Assembly (NCBI GenBank): GCA_965248675.1
Contig: CBDFJZ010000008.1
Location: 1,364,001 to 1,428,000, forward strand
Direction of reading: 5' to 3'
Source: UBA6627 sp965248675
Lineage (GTDB): Bacteria; Chloroflexota; Dehalococcoidia; UBA2979
Length of the DNA stretch: 64,000 bases
The notes below the pieces were generated by a model. The model was not told the origin of the DNA and ran no database searches. It saw only the letters and a program-made list of their open reading frames with translations. This document shows positions 1 to 8,677 of the stretch, in pieces (the first letter of the stretch is position 1; each line of letters starts with the position of its first letter). The position numbers and the translations under genes were made by a program.

Positions 1-582
1 GTCCCGCAGCGGCCGCGCCTTCGGACAGATCCGCGGGTCGGCCGTGTACACACCGGCGACGTCGGTGAAGATCTCGCAGCGATCGGCCTCGAGCGCCGCC
101 GCGAGCGCCACCGCCGTTGTATCGGAGCCGCCGCGACCGAACGTTGTGACGTCGAGGTCTTCGGTCATCCCCTGGAAGCCCGCGACGATCACCACGCGCC
201 CGGCCAGCAGCTCTCGCTCCAGGCGCTCCGTCTGGACCTCCGAGATCCGGGCGCGCCCGAAGACGGCGGTAGTGCGGATGCCGGCCTGAGCGCCCGTCAG
301 GCTGACCGCTTCCACGTCCAGCTCGTGCAGCGCCATCGAGACCAGGGTGCTCGTGACCAGCTCACCGGTGGAGAGCAGCAAATCCAGCTCGCGTGGCTCG
401 GGTTCAGGGGTGATCTGCTCCGCGAGCGCATAGAGCTCGTCCGTCCGATCGCCCATCGCCGAAACCACCGCGACGACGTCATCGCCCCGGGCGCGCAGCG
501 CCTCGAGGCGCGCGGCAACGCGCTTGATGTGATCGGCGGTCGCCATCGAGGAGCCACCGTACTTCTGGATCACACGCGCCAC
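1..582 (-). CDS. lysC: Aspartate kinase, 5' part (gene runs off the left edge)
   Basis: Phosphorylates aspartate, the first step toward lysine, threonine and methionine. Translation from GTG at 582 begins VARVIQKYGGSSMA, containing the KYGGSS nucleotide-binding signature of aspartokinases. Later segments GRGGSDTTAVALAAAL and EIFTDVAGVYTADPR are the family's aspartate/ATP site region. Only 194 codons lie in the window, so the C-terminal ACT regulatory domains are not seen. A second GTG three codons downstream is an alternative start. It follows thrB after 11 bp on the same strand, so the two threonine-pathway genes look co-transcribed. Family assignment is firm. Confidence 0.95.
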   Translation of the reverse strand, partial: MARVIQKYGGSSMATADHIKRVAARLEALRARGDDVVAVVSAMGDRTDELYALAEQITPEPEPRELDLLLSTGELVTSTLVSMALHELDVEAVSLTGAQAGIRTTAVFGRARISEVQTERLERELLAGRVVIVAGFQGMTEDLDVTTFGRGGSDTTAVALAAALEADRCEIFTDVAGVYTADPRICPKARPLRD

Positions 583-593
583 CTGGGTGCTCG

Positions 594-1490
594 CTACTCG
601 ACGCTGACGAGCGTGGCGCCAGTGGAGCTCATCTGGCAGACCCGAGTTTCGACCTCGAGCCCGTGTACCGCGGCCATCTCGCGCATCGCGCCGGCCACCT
701 CGTCACCCCCGCCGGCCGGGGCGAACGCGGCGATCGTAGAGCCGCCACCCGACAGGTAGACGCCCAACCCGCCGGCGTCGCGCGCCGCCTGGAACAGCGG
801 GTACATGGCGGGGAACAGCGTCGAACGCGCCGGCTGATGGAGGACGTCCTCGGTCGCGGCGTCCAGCGCCTGGTATTGCCCCTGCGTCAGGGCAGCGATC
901 AGCAGCGCCGCGCGGCCGATGTTGTGCACCGCCTGGTTACGGGTGAGCCGCTCGGGCAAACGCTTCCGCGACTCGTCGGTCGGCATCGAGAACTGCGGAA
1001 TCAGCAGCGCGAGCTGAAGGTCGGCCGGTGGCTCAATCCCCAGGTGGACAACGTCGTTGTCGTCGTCGACCACGACTCGCAGCCCCCCGAACATCGCGGG
1101 GATGATGTTGTCGCCGTGCCCTTCGAGGCGGACCGCCGTGGGCACGAGGTCGTCGAGCGTTTGCCCGCCCGCGATCAGCTCGTTCGCGGCGATCAGCCCA
1201 GCCGCCCGCGCCGAGGCCGAGACCCCGAGGCCACGGCCGACCGGAATGTCGCCCTCGTAGCTCACGCTCAGCCCCGTGGGCGGCTGGACGCCCGCCTGCT
1301 GATACAGCGCCAGCGCGGCGCTGGCCGTCATCTGCTCGATCGGACCGTTCGGCGGGGGAGTGGCCTCGTCGCTCGCGGTGACGATGTAGCGGCCCGTCCA
1401 ATCGAGGGCCACGCCCAGGCTGTCAAAGCCTGGGCCGAGGTTTGCGGAGGTCGCTGGAACGTCGATCGTGACGATTTTCGGCGAGGTCAT
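594..1490 (-). CDS. thrB: Homoserine kinase
   Basis: GHMP-family kinase of 298 residues that phosphorylates homoserine for threonine synthesis. The N-terminus has VPATSANLGPGFDSLG, typical of ThrB. The ATP loop at about residues 83-94 reads PVGRGLGVSASA, slightly different from the usual GLGSSAA. EGHGDNIIPAMFGG (about 123-136) and SGGGSTIAAF near residue 250 complete the GHMP motifs. It lies directly upstream of lysC. Length and motifs fit an intact enzyme. Confidence 0.95.
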   Translation of the reverse strand: MTSPKIVTIDVPATSANLGPGFDSLGVALDWTGRYIVTASDEATPPPNGPIEQMTASAALALYQQAGVQPPTGLSVSYEGDIPVGRGLGVSASARAAGLIAANELIAGGQTLDDLVPTAVRLEGHGDNIIPAMFGGLRVVVDDDNDVVHLGIEPPADLQLALLIPQFSMPTDESRKRLPERLTRNQAVHNIGRAALLIAALTQGQYQALDAATEDVLHQPARSTLFPAMYPLFQAARDAGGLGVYLSGGGSTIAAFAPAGGGDEVAGAMREMAAVHGLEVETRVCQMSSTGATLVSVE

Positions 1491-1556
1491 GCAGCGAGTC
1501 TAGGAAGCGCTCTGATCAGCAGCAAACGGGGTCTTGATCTCCGGTCATTTCACGAC

Positions 1557-1584
1557 TTGGGCATGACAGCATGTTCCGTATACT
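1557..1584 (+). promoter_or_regulatory. Candidate promoter of the thiolase gene
   Basis: TTGGGC (1557-1562), a 16-bp spacer and TATACT (1579-1584) lie in the gap between the divergent thrB and thiolase genes. The thiolase start at 1647 is about 60 bp downstream and has a G-rich ribosome site at about 1630-1640. Read from sequence only. Confidence 0.5.
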
Positions 1585-1646
1585 TCAGGTTCGCAGAGCT
1601 GACGTGGCGGACGCCAATTCGAGACGTCCGGAGGGGGGGGTTCGCT

Positions 1647-2822
1647 GTGGAAGAGATCGTCCTGACGAGCGGCGCACGTACGGCCATCGGCACGTTCGGC
1701 GGCGCGCTGAGCGAGACGCCCGCATCGGACCTCGGCGCGCACGTGATCCGCGAAGCGGTCAGCCGCGCCGGCATCACGGGCGAAGACGTCGACCAGGTGA
1801 TCCTCGGTTGCGTCGGCCAGATCGCCGAAGACGGCTACATCGCGCGCCACGCCTCGGTGAAGGGCGGCATGCCGGTCGGCACCCCCGCCTACACCGTGAA
1901 CCGGATCTGCGGCTCCGGCCTCGAGGCGATCAACACCGCGGCGCGCTGGCTCCAGACCGGCGACGCCGAGGTGGTCGTAGCCGGCGGCGCCGAGAACATG
2001 AGCATGATGCCGTTCCTGCTGCGCAAGGCGCGCTACGGCTACAAGTACGGCCACGACAAGCTCGAAGACGCCACGATGCACCTGCTCACCGACCCCTTCG
2101 AGAGCATCCTCATGGGCGAGACAGCCGAGAACCTCGCCGAACGCTACGAGGTCTCCCGCGAGATCCAGGACGAGTACTCGCTGCGCTCCCAGGAGCGCGC
2201 GCTCGCGGCGATCGAGGCCGGCTACTTCACGGACCAGATCGCCCCGATCGAGGTGCGCAAGGGCCGCGACACGCTGACGTTCGAGACCGACGAGCATCCC
2301 CGTGAAAGCACGATCGAGAAGCTAGGTAAGCTGCGCCCCGTCTTCCGCGAGGGCGGCAGCGTCACTGCGGGCAACTCCTCTGGCATCAACGACGGCGCCG
2401 CGGCGGTGGTCGTCACCACCGAGTCCAAGGCCCGGGAGCTGGGCATGAAGCCACGGCTGCGGATGGTCGCTCGCGCGGAATCCGGCGTTGAGCCGTCAAT
2501 CATGGGCAGCGGCCCGATCCCCGCGATCGAGAAGGTGATGGAGCGCTCCGGCCTCTCGGTCGAGGACATGGACGTGATCGAGCTGAACGAGGCGTTCGCC
2601 TCGGTCACGGCGGCCTGCTCGGCGGTCCTCAACCTGCCGACAGACAAGACCAACCCCAACGGCGGCGCGATCGCCCTCGGCCACCCGGTCGGCGCGACCG
2701 GCGCGATCCTCACCGTGAAGGCGATGCACGAACTGGAGCGCACCGGCGGGCGCTACGGCCTCGTGTCGCTCTGCATCGGTGGCGGCCAGGGCATCGCGAC
2801 CATCTTCGAGCGCGTCAGCTAG
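1647..2822 (+). CDS. Thiolase / acetyl-CoA acetyltransferase
   Basis: Condenses or cleaves acyl-CoA with CoA. The GTG at 1647 is chosen because a strong G-rich ribosome site precedes it by about 7 nt and the protein then starts EEIVLTSGARTAIG, as thiolases do. It has 391 residues, normal for the family. The nucleophilic Cys88 lies in NRICGSGLEA, His346 in GHPVGATGA, and the second catalytic Cys376 in CIGGGQG. The open frame upstream of 1647 is only antisense to thrB. It could serve fatty-acid degradation or acetoacetyl-CoA formation; sequence alone does not decide. Confidence 0.93.
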   Translation: MEEIVLTSGARTAIGTFGGALSETPASDLGAHVIREAVSRAGITGEDVDQVILGCVGQIAEDGYIARHASVKGGMPVGTPAYTVNRICGSGLEAINTAARWLQTGDAEVVVAGGAENMSMMPFLLRKARYGYKYGHDKLEDATMHLLTDPFESILMGETAENLAERYEVSREIQDEYSLRSQERALAAIEAGYFTDQIAPIEVRKGRDTLTFETDEHPRESTIEKLGKLRPVFREGGSVTAGNSSGINDGAAAVVVTTESKARELGMKPRLRMVARAESGVEPSIMGSGPIPAIEKVMERSGLSVEDMDVIELNEAFASVTAACSAVLNLPTDKTNPNGGAIALGHPVGATGAILTVKAMHELERTGGRYGLVSLCIGGGQGIATIFERVS

Positions 2823-2839
2823 CGGGAGCCCGCTCCCCG

Positions 2840-3490
2840 TCAGCTTCGAGGTAACTCGACAGCCTCGAGGCATCCGCGCAGTCGTTCCCAGGCCAGCTCG
2901 GTCACCTCGTCGACCGGGAGCGTTCCGTCGATCACGAACCACCGCTCCGGCTCCGCCGCGGCCAACTCCGCGAAGCCCGCGCGCACGCGCTTGTGAAACT
3001 CCGCACCCGCACGCTCGAGGTAATCGTCCGGGCTCGCGGTGCGCGCCCGTCCGGCGCCAGGCTCGAGGTCTAGCAGAATCGTGAGGTCCGGAGTGAGCCC
3101 ATCCGTGGCCAGCTCGATCGCGGCCGCGACCACCTCGGGCGACAGCCCCCGCCCGAACTGCTGGTAGGCGACGGTCGAGTCTGCGAACCGATCGCAGATC
3201 ACGAGCGAGCCGCGTTCAAGGGTGGGACGGATCACCTCCGCGACGAGCTGCGCCCGCGATGCTGCGAAGACCAACAACTCGGCCCGGTCGTCGGTGTCTC
3301 CGTCGGCGGACCCGAGCAGCGCTTCCCGCAGCCGCTCACCCAGCGGCGTCCCGCCGGGCTCGCGAGTGGTGACGGTCTCGATCCCGGCCGCACGCGCACG
3401 GTCGGCCAGCGCGGCGAGCTGGGTTGACTTTCCGGCACCCTCACCGCCCTCGAGCGTGACGAACAGGCCTCGAGGGGAGGCGGGCGGCAC
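2840..3490 (-). CDS. tmk: Thymidylate kinase
   Basis: Converts dTMP to dTDP with ATP. The protein has 216 residues with a P-loop at about residues 13-23 (LEGGEGAGKST), the REPGGTPLGE segment that contacts dTMP, and the DRFADSTVAYQ motif. It begins 2 bp after the stop of the R3H-domain ATPase gene and so belongs to the same minus-strand operon. Its 3' end faces the convergent thiolase gene across 17 bp, where a short inverted repeat (AGCGGG / CCCGCT, 2821-2834) may help termination. Confidence 0.95.
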   Translation of the reverse strand: MPPASPRGLFVTLEGGEGAGKSTQLAALADRARAAGIETVTTREPGGTPLGERLREALLGSADGDTDDRAELLVFAASRAQLVAEVIRPTLERGSLVICDRFADSTVAYQQFGRGLSPEVVAAAIELATDGLTPDLTILLDLEPGAGRARTASPDDYLERAGAEFHKRVRAGFAELAAAEPERWFVIDGTLPVDEVTELAWERLRGCLEAVELPRS

Positions 3491-3492
3491 CG

Positions 3493-5118
3493 TCAGCCCT
3501 GGGATGGCCAGGGCGTCGCCGTGACGGGGGCGGTGCCGGGCACCACCATCACGCGGCGGAACGGCTCACGCCCGCGCGAGCTGCTGCTGAGGCCGTGTCG
3601 CTGGGCGACCTCGTGCTGCAGGCGCCGGATGTAGGCGTTCTGCGGCGCCAGCTCCACGTTCGCCGCGCCGCCGTGCGAAACGCTCGCCACAGCGTCCTCC
3701 GCCTCGCGCAGCGCCGCGGTCAGCGGATCGACCTCCGTGTCGGCGCCGCGCATCGCGAGGAGCTGCCGCTCCATCTGTGAGCTCGTGTTGTTCCGCAGCA
3801 CGTAGATCGGAATCCCGCGCTCCTCGGCGCGGCGCAGCGGACCGCTGCGCCGGCGGTAGTACGGGCGCAGCGTCATCACGCAGTCCGCGCTGTCGACCGC
3901 GTCGACGATCGAAGCCGCCGAGCGTGTCGAGGCGATCGCCGCCTCGAGGCGTGAACGGCTGACCCCGAAGGGCAGGATGCGCTTCGACGGACCGCCGGGC
4001 GCGGGCGTCAGCTCCTGCCACGCGGTGTGGTCGGCGGGGGCTCCGACGTCGCGCACGCGATCGTCGGCGTGAAGCGGCATCCGGTGGACCGTCTGGACGA
4101 CGCCGTCCTTCAGCTCGCGTAGCTCGGCTACCGCGTCGAACCCGCGCAGCAGCGAGTCGACGGTGCCGGCGACGTCCTCGTGGACGGCGACGCGCTCGAA
4201 AGACTGGATCTCGACCAGACAGTCGAACGTCGGCGGATTGCGCCGCTCCAGCGTCGTCTTCTGCGTGCCACGCCGGCGCGCCTCCTCGTCGCCGAGGGTT
4301 ACGGATTCGATACCGCCGATCAGATCGGAGAGCGTCGGGTTCTGCATCAGGTTGGTCAGCGTGTTGCCGTGCGCCGTGCCGATCAGCTGGACGCCGCGCT
4401 CCGCGATCGTGCGCGCGGCCTCCGCCTCGAGGCCCGTCCCGATCTCGTCGATCACGATCGCCTCGGGTGTGTGGTTCTCCACCGCCTCGATCATCACGCG
4501 GTGCTGCAGCTCTGGCCGCCCCACCTGCATCCGCCGCGCGCGGCCGATCCCGGGGTGCGGGATGTCGCCGTCGCCGCCGATCTCGTTCGAGGTGTCCACG
4601 ACGACCACCCGCTTCTCCAGGTCGTCCGCCAGCGTCCGCGCCACGTCGCGCAGCATCGTCGTCTTGCCCACGCCCGGCGGCCCGAGCAGCAGGATGCTGT
4701 GCCCGGACTCCACGAGGTCTCTGATCGCGCTCGACGACCCAGAAACGCTCCGCCCGACGCGACAGGTCAGACCAACGATCCGCCCGCGCCGGTTCCGGAT
4801 CGCCGAGATCCGGTGCAGCGTGCGTTCGATGCCGGCGCGGTTGTCCTCGCCGAACTCCGAGAGCTGTGCCACGGTCTGCTCGAGCTCTTGCTCGGTCACC
4901 TCGTCCTCGTCGAGGGCAACCTCGGCGCCTTCGCGGTAGCGAGCGGTCGGCACGCGTCCCACGTCGAGCACGACTTCGATCAGGCCGGCGACGCCGCGAA
5001 CGCGCGCGGTGGCGGCCTGGATCCGCAGCGGGAGCCGCGCGATCAGCAGGTCGATCTCCTCGCGCTCCTCGTCGGTTGGCTCCGGCATGTTGACTCGCCC
5101 CGGCTCGAGGTCGCTCAA
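3493..5118 (-). CDS. SpoIIIAA-like AAA ATPase with C-terminal R3H domain
   Basis: The protein has 541 residues. A P-loop GPPGVGKTT sits at about residues 146-154, followed by VVVVDTSNEIGGDGD, typical of the SpoIIIAA/R3H ATPases. The C-terminus (about 495-530: ELAPQNAYIRRLQHEVAQRH, then SRGREPFRRVMV) is an R3H single-stranded nucleic-acid-binding domain. Between them is a linker region of roughly 150 residues. Family members are widespread in non-sporulating bacteria and their cellular job is poorly known; a role on nucleic acid is inferred from R3H. The gene overlaps the upstream gene by 4 bp (5115-5118) and is followed by tmk. Confidence 0.88.
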   Translation of the reverse strand: MSDLEPGRVNMPEPTDEEREEIDLLIARLPLRIQAATARVRGVAGLIEVVLDVGRVPTARYREGAEVALDEDEVTEQELEQTVAQLSEFGEDNRAGIERTLHRISAIRNRRGRIVGLTCRVGRSVSGSSSAIRDLVESGHSILLLGPPGVGKTTMLRDVARTLADDLEKRVVVVDTSNEIGGDGDIPHPGIGRARRMQVGRPELQHRVMIEAVENHTPEAIVIDEIGTGLEAEAARTIAERGVQLIGTAHGNTLTNLMQNPTLSDLIGGIESVTLGDEEARRRGTQKTTLERRNPPTFDCLVEIQSFERVAVHEDVAGTVDSLLRGFDAVAELRELKDGVVQTVHRMPLHADDRVRDVGAPADHTAWQELTPAPGGPSKRILPFGVSRSRLEAAIASTRSAASIVDAVDSADCVMTLRPYYRRRSGPLRRAEERGIPIYVLRNNTSSQMERQLLAMRGADTEVDPLTAALREAEDAVASVSHGGAANVELAPQNAYIRRLQHEVAQRHGLSSSSRGREPFRRVMVVPGTAPVTATPWPSQG

Positions 5119-6083
5119 GCTCCACCCCCCGTCGGGATTGGCATCCCCGCTCGCACCGGCGTCTCATCCAACACGGGACGGGCGATCCGACGGCACAGCT
5201 GTATGTATTCGCGTCCCGGTTCGAGGCCACACGCCGCCAACACCTGCTCGACCGCGCTCGCGCAGCGCGGAGCCAACGACAGCGCCTCGGCAACTCCGGG
5301 ACGACGTCCGGTGCACTCGACGATCGCGGCCAGCAGCGTGCTCGCTGACCCTGCATCGTCGGCCAGGAGATCGAACTTGATGCGACCGTCCTGATCGAGG
5401 AAGGCGCACTGGCCGGTCACCGCTCCATCACGCTCCGCGACGAGCTCGCTACCGCCTCGGATCCAGCGGCGATCGCGTACAGCGGACCACTCCTCGCGCG
5501 TCATACCAAGGAGCGTACGCGCCTCGACCGGGACGGCGCGGCTGTAGATCTGGAACTGAGCGAGCTCGTCTGCCGGCTGCGCTGCACGCACGACGACCGC
5601 GTCGTCGGCTGCGGGCGCCACCAGGGTCCCCTGCCAGAGCCGTTCCACGAGCGCGGGGCGAAAGCCGGTACGCATCGCGGCGCCGCGACCCGGCGCGTCG
5701 TCTGACGTCCGGAGCAGCAGCTGCGTTACCTGCGCGCGGACCGCGGCTTCCACGGCCTGACCGAGGAGGTCCTCGACCACCTCGTCGCCGGCGTCCTCGC
5801 CCGCGGCGTCAATTAACGTGTCCACGATCCACGCCCTCTTCGCGCTGAGGTCACGCGCCGTGGCGATGCCGCGCACCTCGCGACCGTCGACGTTGATCCA
5901 CATCCGCCGGCCCAGGTGCAGCCACTGCGCGAGCGCGGCGTTGAGCGGTCGGGCCCTGCTTCGATCGGGATCGCCGAGGCCCTCGAAGGTCACGGCCTGG
6001 TTCTCGCGTACCTCGTCATCGAACGTCACGAGCGCGACGAGGTCGGTCGGACGAGCGGCGTGGCTGCGCCGGTCTGAGCTCAT
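5115..6083 (-). CDS. Uncharacterised protein translationally coupled to the R3H ATPase
   Basis: This 322-residue protein was not recognised with certainty. There is no signal peptide or membrane segment. The middle (about residues 125-160) contains LLRTSDDAPGRGAAMRTGFR, somewhat like the acyl-CoA loop region of GNAT acetyltransferases, but the resemblance is weak. The C-terminal half has an alternating beta/alpha look. Its stop overlaps the R3H ATPase start by 4 bp, and it begins 3 bp into the end of pdxT, so it sits in a pdxS-pdxT-this-R3H-tmk operon. Function is unknown; linkage to the ATPase is the main clue. Confidence 0.7.
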   Translation of the reverse strand: MSSDRRSHAARPTDLVALVTFDDEVRENQAVTFEGLGDPDRSRARPLNAALAQWLHLGRRMWINVDGREVRGIATARDLSAKRAWIVDTLIDAAGEDAGDEVVEDLLGQAVEAAVRAQVTQLLLRTSDDAPGRGAAMRTGFRPALVERLWQGTLVAPAADDAVVVRAAQPADELAQFQIYSRAVPVEARTLLGMTREEWSAVRDRRWIRGGSELVAERDGAVTGQCAFLDQDGRIKFDLLADDAGSASTLLAAIVECTGRRPGVAEALSLAPRCASAVEQVLAACGLEPGREYIQLCRRIARPVLDETPVRAGMPIPTGGGA

Positions 6084-6700
6084 GCCGCCTGCCCCTCAGC
6101 GACGGCCTCCCGGACGAGCGAGACGAACAGCGCATGCAAACGTGCATCGGCCGTGATCTCCGGATGGAAGCACGTCGCCAGCAGACGGCCGTTGCGCACG
6201 GCGGCGATCTCGCCGCCCGCGAGCCGCGCAAGCACCTCGACGCCCGGTCCAACCCGGGTGATCACCGGCGCGCGAATGAAGACCGCGCGAAAGGCATCCT
6301 CGAGACCCTCGATCGCCAGCTCGCTCTCGAACGAGTCCACCTGCGTGCCGAACGCGTTGCGCTCCACGGTCATCTCCAGGCCACCGATCGACGGACGGTC
6401 GAGCCCCGGCACGTCCGAGGCGAGCAGGATCGCGCCCGCGCAGGTGCCCCAGACCGGCATCCCCGAGGCGATCCGCGCGCGCAGCGGCTCCATCAGATCG
6501 AACGCCAGCAACAGCCGCGCGATCGTCGTGCTCTCACCGCCTGGGATCACGAGGCCGTCGACGGCGTCGAGCTGTTCCAGCGTGCGTACCTCGGACGTCG
6601 CCGCGCCAGCCGAGCGCAGCATCGAGGCGTGCTCCTGGAAGTCGCCCTGGAGGGCGAGCACGCCGACGTGGACCGCCGATGGGTGAGCAGCAACCGTCAT
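6080..6700 (-). CDS. pdxT: Pyridoxal 5'-phosphate synthase glutaminase subunit
   Basis: Supplies ammonia from glutamine to PdxS. I take ATG 6700 (MTVAAHPSAVHVGVLALQGD), because the longer frame runs back into pdxS. The 206 residues carry the class I glutaminase triad: Cys87 in VWGTCAGAIL, and His179 with Glu181 in CFHPEITAD. The oxyanion/anchor loop GGESTT is at about 54-59. It lies 10 bp after pdxS. Confidence 0.95.
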   Translation of the reverse strand: MTVAAHPSAVHVGVLALQGDFQEHASMLRSAGAATSEVRTLEQLDAVDGLVIPGGESTTIARLLLAFDLMEPLRARIASGMPVWGTCAGAILLASDVPGLDRPSIGGLEMTVERNAFGTQVDSFESELAIEGLEDAFRAVFIRAPVITRVGPGVEVLARLAGGEIAAVRNGRLLATCFHPEITADARLHALFVSLVREAVAEGQAA

Positions 6701-6710
6701 CCGCTGGTGG

Positions 6711-7667
6711 TTAGTTCCCCCGCCCGGCCAGTTGGGCCTCGACCGGGATCGATGCGACCGATTCGCCCCGCATCGCGTCGCCGAGGCCACGCGAGACGTC
6801 GCCGAGTACGGTCGCATCCCGGAAGTGGGTCACGGCCTTGACGATCGCCTCGGCGACCGCGGGCGGATTGTCGGACTTGAAGATCCCGGAACCGACGAAC
6901 ACGCCGTCCGCGCCGAGCTGCATCATCAGCGCCGCGTCGGCCGGGGTGGCGACGCCGCCCGCGGAGAAGTTAACGACCGGCAGCCGGCCGAGCTGCTTCA
7001 CCTCGCGGACCAGCTCCAGCGGCGCCTGCAAGTCCTTCGCCGCGGCCGGGAGCTCGTCCTCGGACATGTTCTGGAGGCTGCGGATGCCGCCCCAGAGCTG
7101 CCGCATGTGGCGCACCGCTTCCACGATGTCGCCGGTACCGGCCTCGCCCTTGGTACGGATCATCGCGGCGCCCTCGGAGATGCGGCGCAGCGCCTCCCCG
7201 AGGTCGCGGCAACCGCACACAAACGGCGCGCGGAACCCGCTCTTGTCGATGTGGTGCTGCTCGTCGGCGGGCGTCAGCACCTCGGACTCGTCGATGTAGT
7301 CGATGCCGAGCGCGTCGAGGATCTGCGCCTCGACGAAATGGCCGATCCGCGCCTTCGCCATCACGGGGATCGTGACCGCTTGCTGGATCTCCTCGATCTT
7401 GTCGACCGCGCTCATTCGCGCGACGCCGCCTTCTTTGCGGATGTCCGCCGGGACGCGTTCGAGCGCCATCACGGAAACCGCGCCGGCCTCCTCGGCGATC
7501 GTCGCCTCGGCGGCGGTCGTGACGTCCATGATCACGCCGCCCTTGAGCATCTGGGCGAGGCCGGCCTTGACGCGCCAGGTAGCCGTCTCGCCACCGGCGG
7601 CGGCGTGACCGTTGTCGCCCCCCGCGGGGCCCGGGCGAGGCGTTCCGTTGCTACCGTCAGTCGTCAT
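6711..7667 (-). CDS. pdxS: Pyridoxal 5'-phosphate synthase subunit PdxS
   Basis: Builds PLP from ribose 5-phosphate, glyceraldehyde 3-phosphate and ammonia. The 318 residues include a Gly/Pro/Ala-rich N-terminal extension of about 24 residues before the conserved VKAGLAQMLKGGVIMDVT. The catalytic lysine equivalent to B. subtilis Lys81 is Lys105 in PVMAKARIGHFVEAQ. The phosphate-binding GVFVGSGIF segment is present. It forms a unit with pdxT, showing the DXP-independent route to vitamin B6. Confidence 0.97.
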   Translation of the reverse strand: MTTDGSNGTPRPGPAGGDNGHAAAGGETATWRVKAGLAQMLKGGVIMDVTTAAEATIAEEAGAVSVMALERVPADIRKEGGVARMSAVDKIEEIQQAVTIPVMAKARIGHFVEAQILDALGIDYIDESEVLTPADEQHHIDKSGFRAPFVCGCRDLGEALRRISEGAAMIRTKGEAGTGDIVEAVRHMRQLWGGIRSLQNMSEDELPAAAKDLQAPLELVREVKQLGRLPVVNFSAGGVATPADAALMMQLGADGVFVGSGIFKSDNPPAVAEAIVKAVTHFRDATVLGDVSRGLGDAMRGESVASIPVEAQLAGRGN

Positions 7668-7703
7668 AATGCTCCCTGAAGCTCAGAGACTCTTCGCGCT
7701 CAT

Positions 7704-7737
7704 AGTGTAGCGCCCACCCCGGGCGATGAGCCCGGGG
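7704..7737 (-). promoter_or_regulatory. pdxS upstream region: -10-like box and 7-bp inverted repeat
   Basis: On the minus strand TACACT (7709-7704) lies 37 bp before the pdxS start. Just upstream is a perfect inverted repeat, CCCCGGG (7717-7723) and CCCGGGG (7731-7737), with a 7-nt loop. It could be an operator or a terminator-like hairpin. No clear -35 box is seen. Confidence 0.35.
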
Positions 7738-7788
7738 TTCGCGCGACATTCAAGCCCAAACCGGTCGCGGTGGCCGGTGCCCGCGCGC

Positions 7789-7794
7789 TACGCT
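7789..7794 (+). promoter_or_regulatory. -10 box 7 nt before ATG (probable leaderless start)
   Basis: TACGCT is separated by 7 nt from the ATG of the phosphoesterase gene at 7802, and no ribosome site intervenes. This spacing places transcription start at or next to the A of ATG. Confidence 0.4.
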
Positions 7795-7801
7795 TGCGCC
7801 G

Positions 7802-8386
7802 ATGGTCACAATCCACAAACCGGCCTGGCTGCAGGAACACGATCTCGAGGGCGACGTGCTGTTCGGGCTGGTCTCCGATACCCACATCCCCGAGGCGCGA
7901 ACGACGATCTTCGACGAGCTATACGAGGCCTTCCGCGGCGTCGACGTGATCCTCCACGCCGGCGATATCCATGACGTGATCGTCCTCGACTGGCTAGAGG
8001 AGGTCGCGCCGGTGATCGGCGTGCGCGGCAACGGCGACGACGGCTCCAGCGGGCGGCCGGTGGCGCCGGACGATCGGCGGCTCGCGCACAACCAGGTGAT
8101 CAACGCCGGTGGGAAGCGGATCGGGATGGTGCACGCCTTCCCGGAGTTCCCTTATCTCGGTTCAATGCCGCTTCCCGATGCGATGGAGCGTTGCTGGAAG
8201 GGGCCGGTCGACATCGTCGTCGCGGGAGACACCCACGTGCCGCATGTCACCTGGCGAGACGACCTGCTGATCGTGAACTCCGGTTCGCCGACGTACCCGC
8301 GCAATCTGCAAACCCAGCTTGGCACCATCGGATTCCTCGAGATTCGAGGTGGCAAGGTCGATGCATGGATTGAACAACTGCACTAG
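7802..8386 (+). CDS. YfcE/MJ0936-type metallophosphoesterase
   Basis: Calcineurin-like phosphoesterase of 194 residues. The metal-binding motifs are visible in order: GLVSDTHIPEA (Asp/His), ILHAGDIHD, VIGVRGNGDDG, GMVHAF and VVAGDTHVPHV, ending NSGSPTYPRN. This matches the YfcE/MJ0936 phosphodiesterase subgroup. Substrate is unknown. It appears to have its own promoter, with a -10 box just before the ATG. Confidence 0.88.
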   Translation: MVTIHKPAWLQEHDLEGDVLFGLVSDTHIPEARTTIFDELYEAFRGVDVILHAGDIHDVIVLDWLEEVAPVIGVRGNGDDGSSGRPVAPDDRRLAHNQVINAGGKRIGMVHAFPEFPYLGSMPLPDAMERCWKGPVDIVVAGDTHVPHVTWRDDLLIVNSGSPTYPRNLQTQLGTIGFLEIRGGKVDAWIEQLH

Positions 8387-8405
8387 CCTGCACCCCGGCC
8401 CAGCG

Positions 8406-8603
8406 ATGGCGCTGCGCCGAGCCGCGGAGGGGATCGTGATCGATCGGGCGAACCTGCTCGTCGCCGTGCTCTCCGCGGTGATCGGCGCGATCGCGCTCTG
8501 GCTCGCCTTGAGCAGCGGGCGCCCGGTGAGCCTGGGCAGTGTGCTGGGCGTCGTCCTGCTCGTGAACGCGCTGATCCGCTATCAGCTGGCGAGACAGCAT
8601 TGA
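8406..8603 (+). CDS. Small membrane protein
   Basis: A predicted 65-residue protein starting MALRRAAEGIVIDRA. One long hydrophobic stretch (about residues 17-33, LLVAVLSAVIGAIALWL) and a second weaker one (about 43-58) suggest two membrane helices. It sits between the phosphoesterase and UspA genes. No family recognised. A start at an in-frame ATG 45 bp earlier would overlap the phosphoesterase gene. Confidence 0.5.
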   Translation: MALRRAAEGIVIDRANLLVAVLSAVIGAIALWLALSSGRPVSLGSVLGVVLLVNALIRYQLARQH

Positions 8604-8677
8604 CGCCGATCGGCCTCGGGCGGGCGACGGCAACACCCGCGCCGGCGCCCAGATCAAGGCAGGGCAGGAGTGCCGAC

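Noticed and set aside
663..1646. Long N-terminal extension of the thiolase
   Set aside because: Lies antisense to thrB; thiolase homology and a strong ribosome site start at 1647.
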